A stretch of 64,000 nt of DNA from VXMT01 sp965204835 (GCA_965204835.1 OZ242017.1:2046001-2110000); one strand, 5' to 3'. Shown: positions 53,906 through 62,091, numbered from the stretch's first letter. Notes: generated by a model from the letters alone, not told the origin. Translations and numbers: made by a program.

Positions 53906-55266
53906 GTCCCGCAAGCTGGTGTAGATGTGCGCCATCCTGATCAGTTCTCAGCTGGCAGCCTGCAGCAGCACCTCCTCCCCCTCTGAGACGACCCCCGCCA
54001 CGGCCGCGGGCAGCAGCGTCACCGCGGCCATGTAGCGCCTCGCCACCGCCCACTCGTCGTGCTGCTCTGCGAGCACCGCGCCGACGAGGCGGACCACCGC
54101 GGCGCGGTTGGGGAAGATCCCGACCACGTCGGTACGGCGGCGGATCTCGCGGTTGAGACGCTCCTGCGGGTTGTTCGACCAGACCTGCTTCCAGTGCGCG
54201 ACCGGACAGGCGGTGAAGGCGAGGACCTCGGGCGCGGCCTCGTCCAGCATCGCCGCGGCGTCCGGGAAGCGGTCCTCAAGCTGCTCCACGACCCGGGCGT
54301 GCTGGGCATGCACCTCGGCGGCCGAGGGCTGCTGGAAGATGGTGCGCACCGTCGTCGCCACCAGCGGCTCGGCGCTCTTCGGCACCCGGGTGAGGAGGTT
54401 GCGCATGAAGTGGGTCCTGCAGCGCTGCCAGGAGGCGCCGGCGAAGACCGTCGCGATCGCCTCGCGCAGACCCTGGTGGGCGTCCGAGGTCACGAGCTCC
54501 ACGCCGGAGAGGCCGCGCGCGACCAGGCCGCGCAGGAACGCCAACCAGAACGCCCCGTCCTCGGAGGTGCCGACGTCGATGCCCAGCACCTCGCGCTTGC
54601 CGTCGGCGTTGACGGCGGTGGCGACCACGACGCTCACCTGGGCGATGCGGCCCTCCTCGCGGACGCGCTGGGTGAGCGCGTCGAGCCAGAGGTAGCGGTA
54701 GGGGCCACCGTCCAGCGGCCGCTCGAGGAACGAGTGCACGACCGTGTCGAGTTCGGAGCAGATGCGCGAGACCTGGCTCTTCGAGATGCCCTCGCAGCCG
54801 AGCGAGCGCACGAGGTCGTCGACGCGGCGGGTCGAGACGCCCTCGACGTAGGCCTGCTGCACCACCGACAGCAGCGCGCGCTCGGCGCGCCTGCGGGGCT
54901 CAAGCAGGGCCGGGAAGTAGCTGCCCTGGCGGAGCTTCGGGATCTGTAGCTCGATGGTGCCGGCGCGCGTGTCCCAGCGCCTCTGCCGGTAGCCGTTGCG
55001 CCAGGTGGTGCGCCCCGGGCTGCGTTCGCCGAGGCCGGCGCCGATCTGCTCTGCGACCTCGGCCTCCATCACCGCCTCGGCCAGTACGGCGACCGCCTCG
55101 CGCAGGAAGTCGAGGTCACCCCCGGCTGCCTGCTTGCGGAGCAGCTCCAACAAGTCCACGCTCTCCTTGACCACCGTCGTCCTCCCTCATGTTCGTCAGA
55201 CCTTCATGAGGATGACGCGGTGGTCTTCTACGTCCACCCTTCTGCTCCTACACCACGTCCGGGGAC
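53906..55266 (-). mobile_element. IS256-family insertion sequence
   Basis: The transposase gene is flanked by imperfect inverted ends: GTCCC followed seven bases later by GGTGTAG at 53906-53924 on the left, and the matching reverse complement (CTACACCACGTCCGGGGAC) at 55248-55266 on the right, about 14 of 19 positions alike. Length of about 1.36 kb fits the family. No matching target-site duplication was found at the borders, so the exact ends are uncertain. Confidence 0.65.
53948..55174 (-). CDS. IS256-family (mutator-type) transposase
   Basis: A 408-residue DDE transposase. The catalytic residues fall in WLDALTQR (D at about 164), VTSDAHQGL (about 229) and NPQERLNREI (E at about 337), and the C/H motif is in WQRCRTHFMRNLL. 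N-terminal segment EVAEQIGAGLGERSPGRTTWRNGYRQR is the usual DNA-binding part. GTG start with GGGAGGA upstream. The gene is full length, so the element may still be active. Confidence 0.95.
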   Translation of the reverse strand: MVKESVDLLELLRKQAAGGDLDFLREAVAVLAEAVMEAEVAEQIGAGLGERSPGRTTWRNGYRQRRWDTRAGTIELQIPKLRQGSYFPALLEPRRRAERALLSVVQQAYVEGVSTRRVDDLVRSLGCEGISKSQVSRICSELDTVVHSFLERPLDGGPYRYLWLDALTQRVREEGRIAQVSVVVATAVNADGKREVLGIDVGTSEDGAFWLAFLRGLVARGLSGVELVTSDAHQGLREAIATVFAGASWQRCRTHFMRNLLTRVPKSAEPLVATTVRTIFQQPSAAEVHAQHARVVEQLEDRFPDAAAMLDEAAPEVLAFTACPVAHWKQVWSNNPQERLNREIRRRTDVVGIFPNRAAVVRLVGAVLAEQHDEWAVARRYMAAVTLLPAAVAGVVSEGEEVLLQAAS

Positions 55267-55388
55267 TCTACTCAGTGCAGCATCGGTAGTCCCGTCCCGG
55301 CAACGTTGCCGCAGCCACGGATACTACGCTCCGATTCGCCGCATGACCGCACCCGTGTAGCATCCACTCGGGAAGCGATCGCGGAACG

Positions 55389-56060
55389 ATGGCCCTGAGG
55401 CTCACCGACCTGGTCACGAACCGGACGCTCTCCGCGGGCATGGCCGCGCTCCTCGCGGCTGCCGTGGCGGAGCGGCGGTCCCTGCTGATGGTCGCGATTC
55501 CCCGCAACGCGGGGAAGACGACGCTGATGTCCGCGGTCCTCGATGAGCGGCCGGCGGGTGTCCCGGTCTACGAGCTCGGCCGCCGGCACGGCGACTCGCT
55601 CGGGATCCCGGATGCGGGCGAGCCGGCCGGGTACCTCGCCTTCTCCGAGATCGCGCCGCACCCCGTCACCGACAGCTACCTGTGGGGCTCCGACGTGCGA
55701 CGGATCTTCGAGGCTGCGCAGGCGGGCGGGCACGCCATTGCCACGGCACTCCACGCCGACGGCATGGAGTCGGCCTTCGGGGTCATCGCGGAGAACGGCG
55801 TGCCCGACGAGCAGGCCTCGCTCATGGACCTCGTCGTCTATATCCGCAGCATCGGCCCGTGGCAGGACCCAGAGCGACGCGCCGTCGAGTCCATCCACGA
55901 GGTCGAGCGCGTCGAGGACGGCGAGGTCACCGCGCGCCTCATCCACCGCTGGGACGAAGCGGCCGACCGGTTCGAGACCGTGGGCACACCGTCCCTCGTC
56001 ACGCCCGAAGCCTACGCACACCACCTCGAGCGCTTCACCGCGTCCACCGACGCGGGCTAG
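55389..56060 (+). CDS. Degenerate type II/IV secretion (GspE/PilT-like) ATPase homologue
   Basis: A 223-residue P-loop protein. The Walker A region reads IPRNAGKTTLMSAVL (a G is replaced by N but the GKT is kept), a Walker B-like stretch is LAFSEIAP, and HAIATALHADGMESAF matches the His-box region of secretion ATPases. It is far shorter than a complete GspE/PilT protein, missing the N-terminal domain. It may be a stand-alone ATPase or a remnant; it lies between the IS256 end and a PrpD remnant. Not firmly identified. Confidence 0.5.
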   Translation: MALRLTDLVTNRTLSAGMAALLAAAVAERRSLLMVAIPRNAGKTTLMSAVLDERPAGVPVYELGRRHGDSLGIPDAGEPAGYLAFSEIAPHPVTDSYLWGSDVRRIFEAAQAGGHAIATALHADGMESAFGVIAENGVPDEQASLMDLVVYIRSIGPWQDPERRAVESIHEVERVEDGEVTARLIHRWDEAADRFETVGTPSLVTPEAYAHHLERFTASTDAG

Positions 56061-56124
56061 CCCGACGCGACTCGCACCGCCCAGCCGCCGATCCCGGCAC
56101 GCCTGAGCCGGCACCGCACAACGT

Positions 56125-56241
56125 CACCCAATGGCCGCACCCGAGTCCTCAAGGCTCGGCGCCGGCGTGACGCCGCGCGAACTCGCGCGCCTGCTCGGCG
56201 GCGTCGACATCCTCGCGGCCGGGGTTGCGGCGCCCGGCTGA
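56125..56241 (+). pseudogene. Remnant of a second MmgE/PrpD gene (3' end)
   Basis: The last 26 codons (56164-56241) translate to GVTPRELARLLGGVDILAAG..., matching the C-terminus of the intact PrpD-family gene at 52.1 kb (GVTPRELAGLLGGVGILESG...), with about 82 percent nucleotide identity and mostly third-position changes. Weaker similarity extends back to about 56125 (ATGGCCGCAC... GGCTCGGCG) with small gaps. No upstream part of the gene remains. Confidence 0.75.
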
Positions 56242-56356
56242 CGCGTCTACCAGGCTGGTTCCACGATGCGCCAGGGCACCAGCGCCGTTGCAGGGCGTTG
56301 GGAAGTCCGGTGGTTGGTGCTACTCTGCGCGCTTCCCCCGCGAGGGAGGTGCGCCG

Positions 56357-56860
56357 ATGTACGCGTATATCACCAAGGTAGCGCCGTTCGCGACCATCGC
56401 CGCAGTAGCCGCCGCCGCCATCGTCATTGATGTGCCCGCGCCGTCCTCGGAGCAGCGGGAGGAGCGCTACATCTGCACAACTCTCGCGCTCGTCGACGAG
56501 GTCGATCGGCTCAGGGGCACGTACCGCAGTGGCGACCGGTTCCTTACGGAGCGGCAGCGGCGCGCTGAACTCCACACGCTGGCTGACAAGCTCATATCCC
56601 TGCAACCCCCCGCCCTCCGCAACTGCGAGCTCAAGATCGTCGACGCCGAGGCGAGAGCCGTGGGGTACGGAATCCGGGAGGAGTCGTACGAGCCCCGTTG
56701 GCAGTTTTTCGATCGCATCGAAGAGTGCTGGTCTCCCGAGATCTTGTGGTACTGGTTCGTCGCGGCCAGAGCGCAATGCGCCGGTGAGAACCCTCCCGCG
56801 TTCGATCCCCGGGGCTGGCAAGTCGACTACGACTACGACCTCCGACACTGGCTGGAGTAG
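56357..56860 (+). CDS. Hypothetical exported or membrane-anchored protein
   Basis: A 167-residue protein with an N-terminal hydrophobic helix (about residues 8-24) and a polar domain containing four cysteines (ICTTL, NCELK, EECWSP, AQCAG), Trp/Tyr-rich toward the end. The GAGGGAGG site six to ten bases before the ATG at 56357 supports the start. The cysteine spacing suggests disulfides outside the membrane. No family recognised. Base use is less GC-rich than its neighbours, which hints at recent acquisition. Confidence 0.6.
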   Translation: MYAYITKVAPFATIAAVAAAAIVIDVPAPSSEQREERYICTTLALVDEVDRLRGTYRSGDRFLTERQRRAELHTLADKLISLQPPALRNCELKIVDAEARAVGYGIREESYEPRWQFFDRIEECWSPEILWYWFVAARAQCAGENPPAFDPRGWQVDYDYDLRHWLE

Positions 56861-56925
56861 ACCCGGCGCCTGCCACTCCGTGTAGGATCCGCCGCGCATG
56901 CGATCGTGAAAGGACGCACACGCCC

Positions 56926-57747
56926 ATGGCCCGACCTGCCCGCACCCTCGACCAGGAGAACTACGAGGTCATCCTCATCGACAAGCGCGACGACGGTGTC
57001 GCCGTCGTCACGCTCAACCGCCCCGAGCGCCACAACGCCGTCGGCGGGCCGATGCACACCGAGCTCGCGCAGTTGCCGGGCGACATCCAGGACGACCCCG
57101 ACGTGCGCGTGGCCGTGCTCACGGGCGCCGGGCGCTCCTTCTGCTCCGGCGCTGACGTCGAGGCCAGCTTCGGCGACCCCTCGCTCGACCCGGCGCTGCC
57201 GCTCGGGCTGGAGGGCGAGGCGCGCAACATCGTCGACGGCTTCCTGCGGCTCGACAAGCCGGTGATCACGGCGGTGAAGGGCTACGCGCTCGGCCTCGGC
57301 GCGACGGTCGCGCTGCTCGGCGACATCGTGCTGGCGGGGCGCAGCGTGCGCATCGGCGACACCCATGTCGTGGTCGGCATCACGGCGGGCGACGGCGGCG
57401 CGGTGCTGTGGCCACAGCTCATCGGGCCGCAGGCCGCGAAGTACTACCTCTTCACCGGCGAGCACGTCGACGCCGAGACGGCTGAGCGCCTCGGCCTTGT
57501 CTTCCGCGTCCATGACGACGAGGACCTGCTGGACGAGGCGATCACGATGGCCTCGCGCATCGCAGCGGGCGCGCCGTACGCGATCCGCACGACGAAGCGT
57601 GCGATCAACCGCACGCTGGAGCGCATCTCCCAGGACGTGATGCCGTTCTCCCTCGCCGCCGAGGGGCTCGCGATGAAGACCGACGATATGGGCGAGGCGG
57701 TCGCGGCGTTCTCGGAGCGGCGCGCTCCGCAGTTCAAGGGCCGGTAG
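56926..57747 (+). CDS. Enoyl-CoA hydratase/isomerase family protein
   Basis: A 273-residue crotonase-fold protein. FCSGADVEASFG and GYALGLGATVALLGD form the oxyanion hole, and VVVGITAGDGGAVLWPQL covers the region of the second catalytic residue, where Asp replaces the usual Glu context. It is diverged from the three other crotonases in the window, so a different acyl-CoA substrate is likely. ATG at 56926, with AAAGGA 13 bases upstream. Confidence 0.88.
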   Translation: MARPARTLDQENYEVILIDKRDDGVAVVTLNRPERHNAVGGPMHTELAQLPGDIQDDPDVRVAVLTGAGRSFCSGADVEASFGDPSLDPALPLGLEGEARNIVDGFLRLDKPVITAVKGYALGLGATVALLGDIVLAGRSVRIGDTHVVVGITAGDGGAVLWPQLIGPQAAKYYLFTGEHVDAETAERLGLVFRVHDDEDLLDEAITMASRIAAGAPYAIRTTKRAINRTLERISQDVMPFSLAAEGLAMKTDDMGEAVAAFSERRAPQFKGR

Positions 57748-57882
57748 CGACCGTCCCCGCTCCTCGCGGGTCACGAGGGGCGCGCGGGCGACACCGCTGC
57801 GGGTGTTGACGGCCTCGCGGCTCGCGGTGCACGTTCGTGGCAAGCCACGGACACGCACCGCGGCGCGAAAGCGAGGCCCGAG

Positions 57883-58293
57883 ATGGTGGAGATCCGCAGA
57901 GCGAACAGCAGCGACCACGATGGCCTCGTCGACCTGTGGGTCGAGACCGGCCTCGGACGCCTCAGCGAGGAGGAGTGGGACGTCCTGATCGCCCACCCCG
58001 CCGCCGCCGTCCTCATCGCCGACGACGGCGACAACATGGTCGGTGCGGCCATCGCCTCCTTCGACGGATGGCGAGCGTACATCTACCACGTGGCCGTCGC
58101 CGAGGAGGCGCGACACCACGGCGTCGCGCGAGCGCTCATGGACGAGGCAGCCGGGCACCTCTTCGGCGAGGGCGCCAGCGCGATCTACGTGATGGTGCAC
58201 GAGCAGAACACCGGCGGACTCGCCCTCGCGGCCGCGGCCGGCTACATGCCGGAAGGCGAGATCGTGCTCGTGCGCCAGAGCGACGAGGCGTAG
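57883..58293 (+). CDS. GNAT-family N-acetyltransferase
   Basis: A 136-residue GNAT acetyltransferase. The acetyl-CoA binding motif is seen as VAVAEEARHHGVARALMDEA (Q/RxxGxG/A type), with IYHVAV before it and EQNTGGLALAAAAGYMPEGE after. The acceptor molecule is unknown. A bidirectional hairpin separates it from the convergent ACT-domain gene. Confidence 0.85.
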   Translation: MVEIRRANSSDHDGLVDLWVETGLGRLSEEEWDVLIAHPAAAVLIADDGDNMVGAAIASFDGWRAYIYHVAVAEEARHHGVARALMDEAAGHLFGEGASAIYVMVHEQNTGGLALAAAAGYMPEGEIVLVRQSDEA

Positions 58294-58310
58294 CGAGCCG
58301 ACCCGTGACG

Positions 58311-58336
58311 GCGGGCCGGCCCGGACGCCGGCCCGC
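58311..58336. terminator. Bidirectional hairpin terminator
   Basis: GCGGGCCGGC and GCCGGCCCGC form a perfect 10-bp stem with a six-base loop between convergent stop codons of the GNAT and ACT genes. Confidence 0.6.
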
Positions 58337-58338
58337 GG

Positions 58339-58731
58339 CTACAGCATCAAGTCGTCGTCGACGAGCGAGCGGGCGCGGTCCAGGTCGTCGGCGCTCAGCG
58401 CGATCGTGGCGTGGCCGCCGTGGCGGTTGAGGATGTGCATGCTGTGGATGTTCACCCCGGCGTCGCGGAACCGCGCCGAGAGCTTCGCGAGCGCGCCCGG
58501 CTCGTCCACCAGCCGCACGATCAGCGCGTCGTCCGCGACGGCGCGGTAACCGGCCCGCGAGAGCGCGAGCAGCGCCGCATCGTCGTTGTCCGTGGTCAGG
58601 ATCACCATGCCGTGGTCGCCGACGCCCTCGGTGTCGAGCGACCGCAGGTTGATGTCGCGTTCGGCGAGCGCGGCGGTGATGCCGGCGATCACGCCCACCT
58701 CGTTCTTGGTACTCACGATGATGCGCTGCAT
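58339..58731 (-). CDS. Tandem ACT-domain protein
   Basis: A 130-residue protein made of two ACT domains (VSTKNEVGVIAGITAALAE and VRLVDEPGALAKLSARFRDAG), each with the glycine-containing ligand-binding turn. There is no catalytic domain, so it is expected to bind an amino acid and regulate a partner. It is upstream of nothing catalytic on its own transcript but lies next to the histidine decarboxylase gene, 46 bases downstream of it, and may be co-transcribed. GGAAGGGG precedes the ATG. Confidence 0.85.
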   Translation of the reverse strand: MQRIIVSTKNEVGVIAGITAALAERDINLRSLDTEGVGDHGMVILTTDNDDAALLALSRAGYRAVADDALIVRLVDEPGALAKLSARFRDAGVNIHSMHILNRHGGHATIALSADDLDRARSLVDDDLML

Positions 58732-58777
58732 CGAACCCCTTCCATGTCACGGCCGCGGGCGCACGACGTGCGCCCCG

Positions 58778-59911
58778 TCAGGCAGGCACCGTGACGCTGC
58801 GCGCCGCCATGATCTCATCGCCGAGCCGGTCGATGTGGTCCCGGGTCACGTGGCCCATCGTGATCAGGTGCGCGATCCCCTCGTAGGGCGCCAGCTGCCA
58901 CTTCTCGATGATGTCGGCGGGCGGCCGCGGGAAGACCACCGTCGCGGAGTTGCGGTTGCGCCACGCCGGGATGCCGAGGCTGTTGAAGCGCTCGACGCCG
59001 TACTCGGCGACCGAGAGCATCCGCGTGACCAGCTCCCGGAACCCCTCGATGCCGTAGCGCTCCCACGCGAGCCACAGCATCAGCGGCGTGATGCCGTTGC
59101 GTGAGCCCGTCAGCGTCGTGTCCATCACCCCCACGTACTCGATCGAGCGGGCGATGCGGTTGACGTACTGCTGGCGGGTAAGCGCGACTCCGCACGGGAT
59201 CGGCGCTCCGATGAGCTTGTGCCCGCTGATCGAAAGGCTGTCGAAGCCGTCCTCGAAGGTGTACGGCTGCGGGTCGTCGACGAAGGGCAGGATCATGCCG
59301 CTCAGCGCCGCGTCACCGTGGATGTAGTGGTTGGTGATGGCGAGGTCGTCGAAGATCTCGCGCACCCGGCTCACGTCGTCGACGGCGCCCTTCATGGTGG
59401 TGCCGATGTTGGCCATGAAGATCACGGGCACGTCGCGGTTGATGCGGATCGACTCGCGGAGGTCATCGTAGTCGATCTCGCCGTTGTCCTGGCTCTTGAT
59501 CATGATGTTGCGGGTGTTCAGGACGCGCGTGATCTTGAGGATGCTGTAGTGGGTGTCCTCGGAGAAGTAGACGATCCCGTCCGGGAACAGCTCGCGGGCG
59601 AGGAAGATGCCGTACATGTTCCCCTCGGTGCCGCCGTTGGTCACGTAGCCCCAGGCCTCGTCGCGCGGCAGGCGCAGCAGGTCCGCGAAGCGCAGGATCA
59701 CCTCGCGCTCGATCTCGTGGGTGTTGGTCGAGAAGTTACTGTCGTGGAACGGATCGCCGACGTTGTTGAGGCAGTAGCTCAGGAACGGCAGCAGCGCGGA
59801 GTAGTCGAAGTCCTGGTTCGTCGGGTATCCGACGAAGTGCCCCGCGAGGGCGTCGAACTTCGACTGCAACTCGTCCAGGCGCTGCCGGGTTTCGGCCTGC
59901 AACTCAGTCAT
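58778..59911 (-). CDS. hdc: Histidine decarboxylase (PLP-dependent)
   Basis: A 377-residue group II PLP decarboxylase like the Morganella/Klebsiella enzymes (378 residues), forming histamine and CO2 from histidine. The PLP lysine K232 is in SISGHKLIGAP, and the STNTHEIEREV, VTNGGTEGN and NIGTTMKGAVDD segments are conserved. Start 59911 is chosen for its GGAGG site. No histidine/histamine antiporter or HisRS-like gene sits next to it, unlike acid-stress or amine-forming operons. Related PLP enzymes with other substrates cannot be fully excluded. Confidence 0.85.
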   Translation of the reverse strand: MTELQAETRQRLDELQSKFDALAGHFVGYPTNQDFDYSALLPFLSYCLNNVGDPFHDSNFSTNTHEIEREVILRFADLLRLPRDEAWGYVTNGGTEGNMYGIFLARELFPDGIVYFSEDTHYSILKITRVLNTRNIMIKSQDNGEIDYDDLRESIRINRDVPVIFMANIGTTMKGAVDDVSRVREIFDDLAITNHYIHGDAALSGMILPFVDDPQPYTFEDGFDSLSISGHKLIGAPIPCGVALTRQQYVNRIARSIEYVGVMDTTLTGSRNGITPLMLWLAWERYGIEGFRELVTRMLSVAEYGVERFNSLGIPAWRNRNSATVVFPRPPADIIEKWQLAPYEGIAHLITMGHVTRDHIDRLGDEIMAARSVTVPA

Positions 59912-59966
59912 GGTGAGGCCTCCCATGCGCGCAATCACGACGGCTCGAACGCGCCGTCTTCACCTA

Positions 59967-61667
59967 TCAGGCTATCGCCGGAGAGGGCCGCTTGCCTAGA
60001 CTGGATACGCACCGGTTGCCGGGTGGTGTAACGGTAGCACAGGGGACTTTGGATCCCTTGATGGAGGTTCGATTCCTCCCCCGGCAGCCAACCCTGACTG
60101 TACTGCGAACTGCCTCAGGCAACCCAATCTCGGCGGCGTCCCCGCCGTCGATCGGGCTGTCCGGCGGCGTCGGGATCGTGTAGCGGATCGTCGCCGTCCC
60201 GGGCTGCACCGCGATCTCCTTCACGAAGGAGTGGACGAACGCCTTCGACTCGGTCAGCTCGCTCGTCCGCAGAAACTCGCTCATCTCGTCGGCGAACGCG
60301 GCGATCACGTCGGCTTTGTCGAGCAGCGCGCGCCGCTCCGAGAGGTTCCCGCGCGCCTCCTCGGCCGCCGTCTCGAGGCGCTCCTGACTCTCCTGGTGCA
60401 GCCTGAGGCGCGGCAGGATGTCGTTGACCTCGAGGTCGGAGCTCTCGACGGCGTGCCAGAGCCGGTCCATCTTGCGGCGCACCTCGGCCAGCTCGGCCTC
60501 GACGCTCTCCAGCTTCGCCCGCTCCTCGCGGGCCACACCGTCCATCTCCTCGTCCACGAGCCGCACGAGGTCGCGGATGTTGGACTCGGTGAGGATGTGC
60601 TCGCGGATCTGCTCGATGATCAGCCGCTCGAAGCGCCTCGCGTTGAGCCGAGGCGTTTCGCACGTCCCGCTGCCCCGCTTCAGTAGCGACTGGCAGACGT
60701 AGTAGCTGTACTTGCCGCTCTTCGCCTCCGCCGCCGTGAGCGCGCGGCGGCAGCGCCGGCACTTGACGAGGCCGCTGAGCAGGTAGGGGCTGGCGGCGCG
60801 GCGCGGATGGACCTGCGCGGGCGCCTTCGCGTGAAGCTGCGCCGCTACCTGCTTGAACTCCTCGTTCGAGACGATCGCGGGGAAGGCGTCCTCGACGCGC
60901 ACCGGCGGCAGGCCGTCCTTCGCGGTGAGGCCCCACTGCAAGGTGCCCGCGTACGTCTCGTTGGAGAGCATCTGGTGGATGGTCGTCTTGTTCCAGCGCT
61001 TGCCCGCCGGGCTGGGGATCCCCTCGGCGTTCAGGGTCTTGCTGATCTCGAGGACGCTGCGATCCTCGAGGGCCATGTCGAAGATGCGCCGCACCACGGC
61101 GTCGGCCGGAGGATTCAGTTCGAGCTTCGGACGCTCCCGCGCACCGTCCTCGACCTTCACCTTGCGGTAGCCGTAGGGCGCGCGGGGCGCGACCCAGAAG
61201 CCGCGCGAGGCCGACTCGCGGAGGCCGCGCATGACCTCCTGCGCGAGATTCTCGCTGTAGAAGTCGTCGACGCTCTCGATGATCGCCTCCATCAGCTTGC
61301 CGGTGGGCGAGTCGTCGGCGTGCTCGGTGATCGAGGTGACGCGGATGCCGCGGCGGCGCAGCATCGACTTGAAGGCGACGGCGTGCTCGCGCTTGCGGGT
61401 GAAGCGCGAGAACTTCCAGACGAGGATCTCGCGGAAGGGCGCGCCGGACTCGCCGGCGGCGTCGAGCATCTTGCGGAACTGCGGGCGGTCGGCGATGCGG
61501 CCGCTCTCGGCCTCGTCGACGTACTCGCGGACGACGGCGTAGTTGTTCTTGGCCGCGTAGTCGCGTAGCGCGCGCAGCTGCGCGGAGACGGAGAGGTCGA
61601 CGTCCTGGCGGTCGCTGGAGACGCGGGCGTAGAGGGCGGCGGGGGTCGGGTCGGTTCGTTCTGGCAT
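59967..61667 (-). CDS. Large serine recombinase (integrase)
   Basis: A 566-residue serine recombinase. Resolvase domain: YARVSSDRQD with S17 as the likely nucleophile and RKREHAVAFKSMLRRRGI; recombinase domain with GYRKVKVEDGARER and TIHQMLSNETYAGTLQWG; zinc ribbon (CRRCRRAL ... YYVCQSLLKRGSGTC); then a coiled-coil segment (about residues 370-490). The last 40 residues are encoded antisense to tRNA-Gln and do not look like protein family sequence, so the functional C-terminus depends on the attachment junction. ATG behind GAGGAG. It is expected to integrate and excise the element. Confidence 0.92.
   Translation of the reverse strand: MPERTDPTPAALYARVSSDRQDVDLSVSAQLRALRDYAAKNNYAVVREYVDEAESGRIADRPQFRKMLDAAGESGAPFREILVWKFSRFTRKREHAVAFKSMLRRRGIRVTSITEHADDSPTGKLMEAIIESVDDFYSENLAQEVMRGLRESASRGFWVAPRAPYGYRKVKVEDGARERPKLELNPPADAVVRRIFDMALEDRSVLEISKTLNAEGIPSPAGKRWNKTTIHQMLSNETYAGTLQWGLTAKDGLPPVRVEDAFPAIVSNEEFKQVAAQLHAKAPAQVHPRRAASPYLLSGLVKCRRCRRALTAAEAKSGKYSYYVCQSLLKRGSGTCETPRLNARRFERLIIEQIREHILTESNIRDLVRLVDEEMDGVAREERAKLESVEAELAEVRRKMDRLWHAVESSDLEVNDILPRLRLHQESQERLETAAEEARGNLSERRALLDKADVIAAFADEMSEFLRTSELTESKAFVHSFVKEIAVQPGTATIRYTIPTPPDSPIDGGDAAEIGLPEAVRSTVRVGCRGRNRTSIKGSKVPCATVTPPGNRCVSSLGKRPSPAIA
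59997..60002 (+). promoter_or_regulatory. Candidate -10 element of tRNA-Gln
   Basis: TAGACT lies 14 bases before the tRNA. The same hexamer stands before tRNA-Trp; no clear -35 is seen at 17 bases. Confidence 0.35.
60017..60090 (+). tRNA. tRNA-Gln (anticodon TTG)
   Basis: Acceptor stem TGCCGGG pairs with CCCGGCA, then G and CCA. The loop CTTTGGA between GGGGA and TCCCT gives anticodon TTG. The minus strand of its whole length is also read as the 3' end of the serine recombinase gene. Confidence 0.96.
60058..60096 (+). other. Candidate attachment site (att) at tRNA-Gln 3' end
   Basis: The recombinase gene runs into the tRNA 3' end from the right, the usual layout of a left attachment site where the element restores the tRNA end. 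No second copy of the T-arm/acceptor sequence was found up to 64.0 kb, so the crossover bases are not defined. Confidence 0.4.
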
Positions 61668-61766
61668 CGGTCACTCTCCTCGTAACCACCTCGGGGCGGG
61701 GTCGCCTCACATGGTAGCGCTTGCAGTCACAGGGTTGTCCGGGTCCTGTCGCTGTGGAGCAAACGA

Positions 61767-61777
61767 TTTCCGGGAAA
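61767..61777. promoter_or_regulatory. Palindrome TTTCCGGGAAA in the divergent region
   Basis: A perfect 11-bp dyad (TTTCC-G-GGAAA) lies 100 bases from the recombinase start and 120 from the first HTH-operon gene. Candidate operator for one of the element's HTH proteins. Confidence 0.4.
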
Positions 61778-61845
61778 CGCCTTTAGAACGGGATGGAAGC
61801 GTTGCCCGGCCTCGCTCGCGCTGCTACCGTCCAGCGTAACAGAAC

Positions 61846-61869
61846 GCTCGTACTCACACAGTACGGAGC
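61846..61869. promoter_or_regulatory. Inverted repeat GCTCGTACT / AGTACGGAGC
   Basis: Arms of nine bases with one bulged base flank CACAC (CGTACT and AGTACG pair perfectly). The site is 27 bases before the first gene of the HTH operon, so it may be its operator. Confidence 0.45.
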
Positions 61870-61896
61870 ATTCCCCTTCACCACCTGGACAGAGCA

Positions 61897-62091
61897 ATGC
61901 GTACCCCAGCCGCAGACTCCCGACGCCATCTCACGAAGGAGCAGGACGAGCAGCGCCTGCGCGGACTGCGCATCCTCGCGCGGCTGATCGTGCGCGCCCA
62001 CCTCGCCGGCGGCGATCCGGCGTCCGCGAACGGCGCACGCCCGGAGGCCGGCGGAGAGCCGCCTGGGCAGGAGGAGCGGGATGCCGAGTAA
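61897..62091 (+). CDS. Small charged protein, first gene of the HTH operon
   Basis: A 64-residue Arg/Glu/Gly-rich protein (LTKEQDEQRLRGLRILARLIVRAHL, then a low-complexity acidic end). Half is a probable amphipathic helix; no HTH motif is obvious. Its stop overlaps the next start by 11 bases, which supports translation. The upstream ribosome-binding site is weak. Not identified; typical of small element-encoded proteins. Confidence 0.5.
   Translation: MRTPAADSRRHLTKEQDEQRLRGLRILARLIVRAHLAGGDPASANGARPEAGGEPPGQEERDAE

Noticed and set aside
55174..55390. Target-site duplication around the IS256 element
   Set aside because: The 8-9 bases outside the two candidate ends do not match, so no duplication is claimed.
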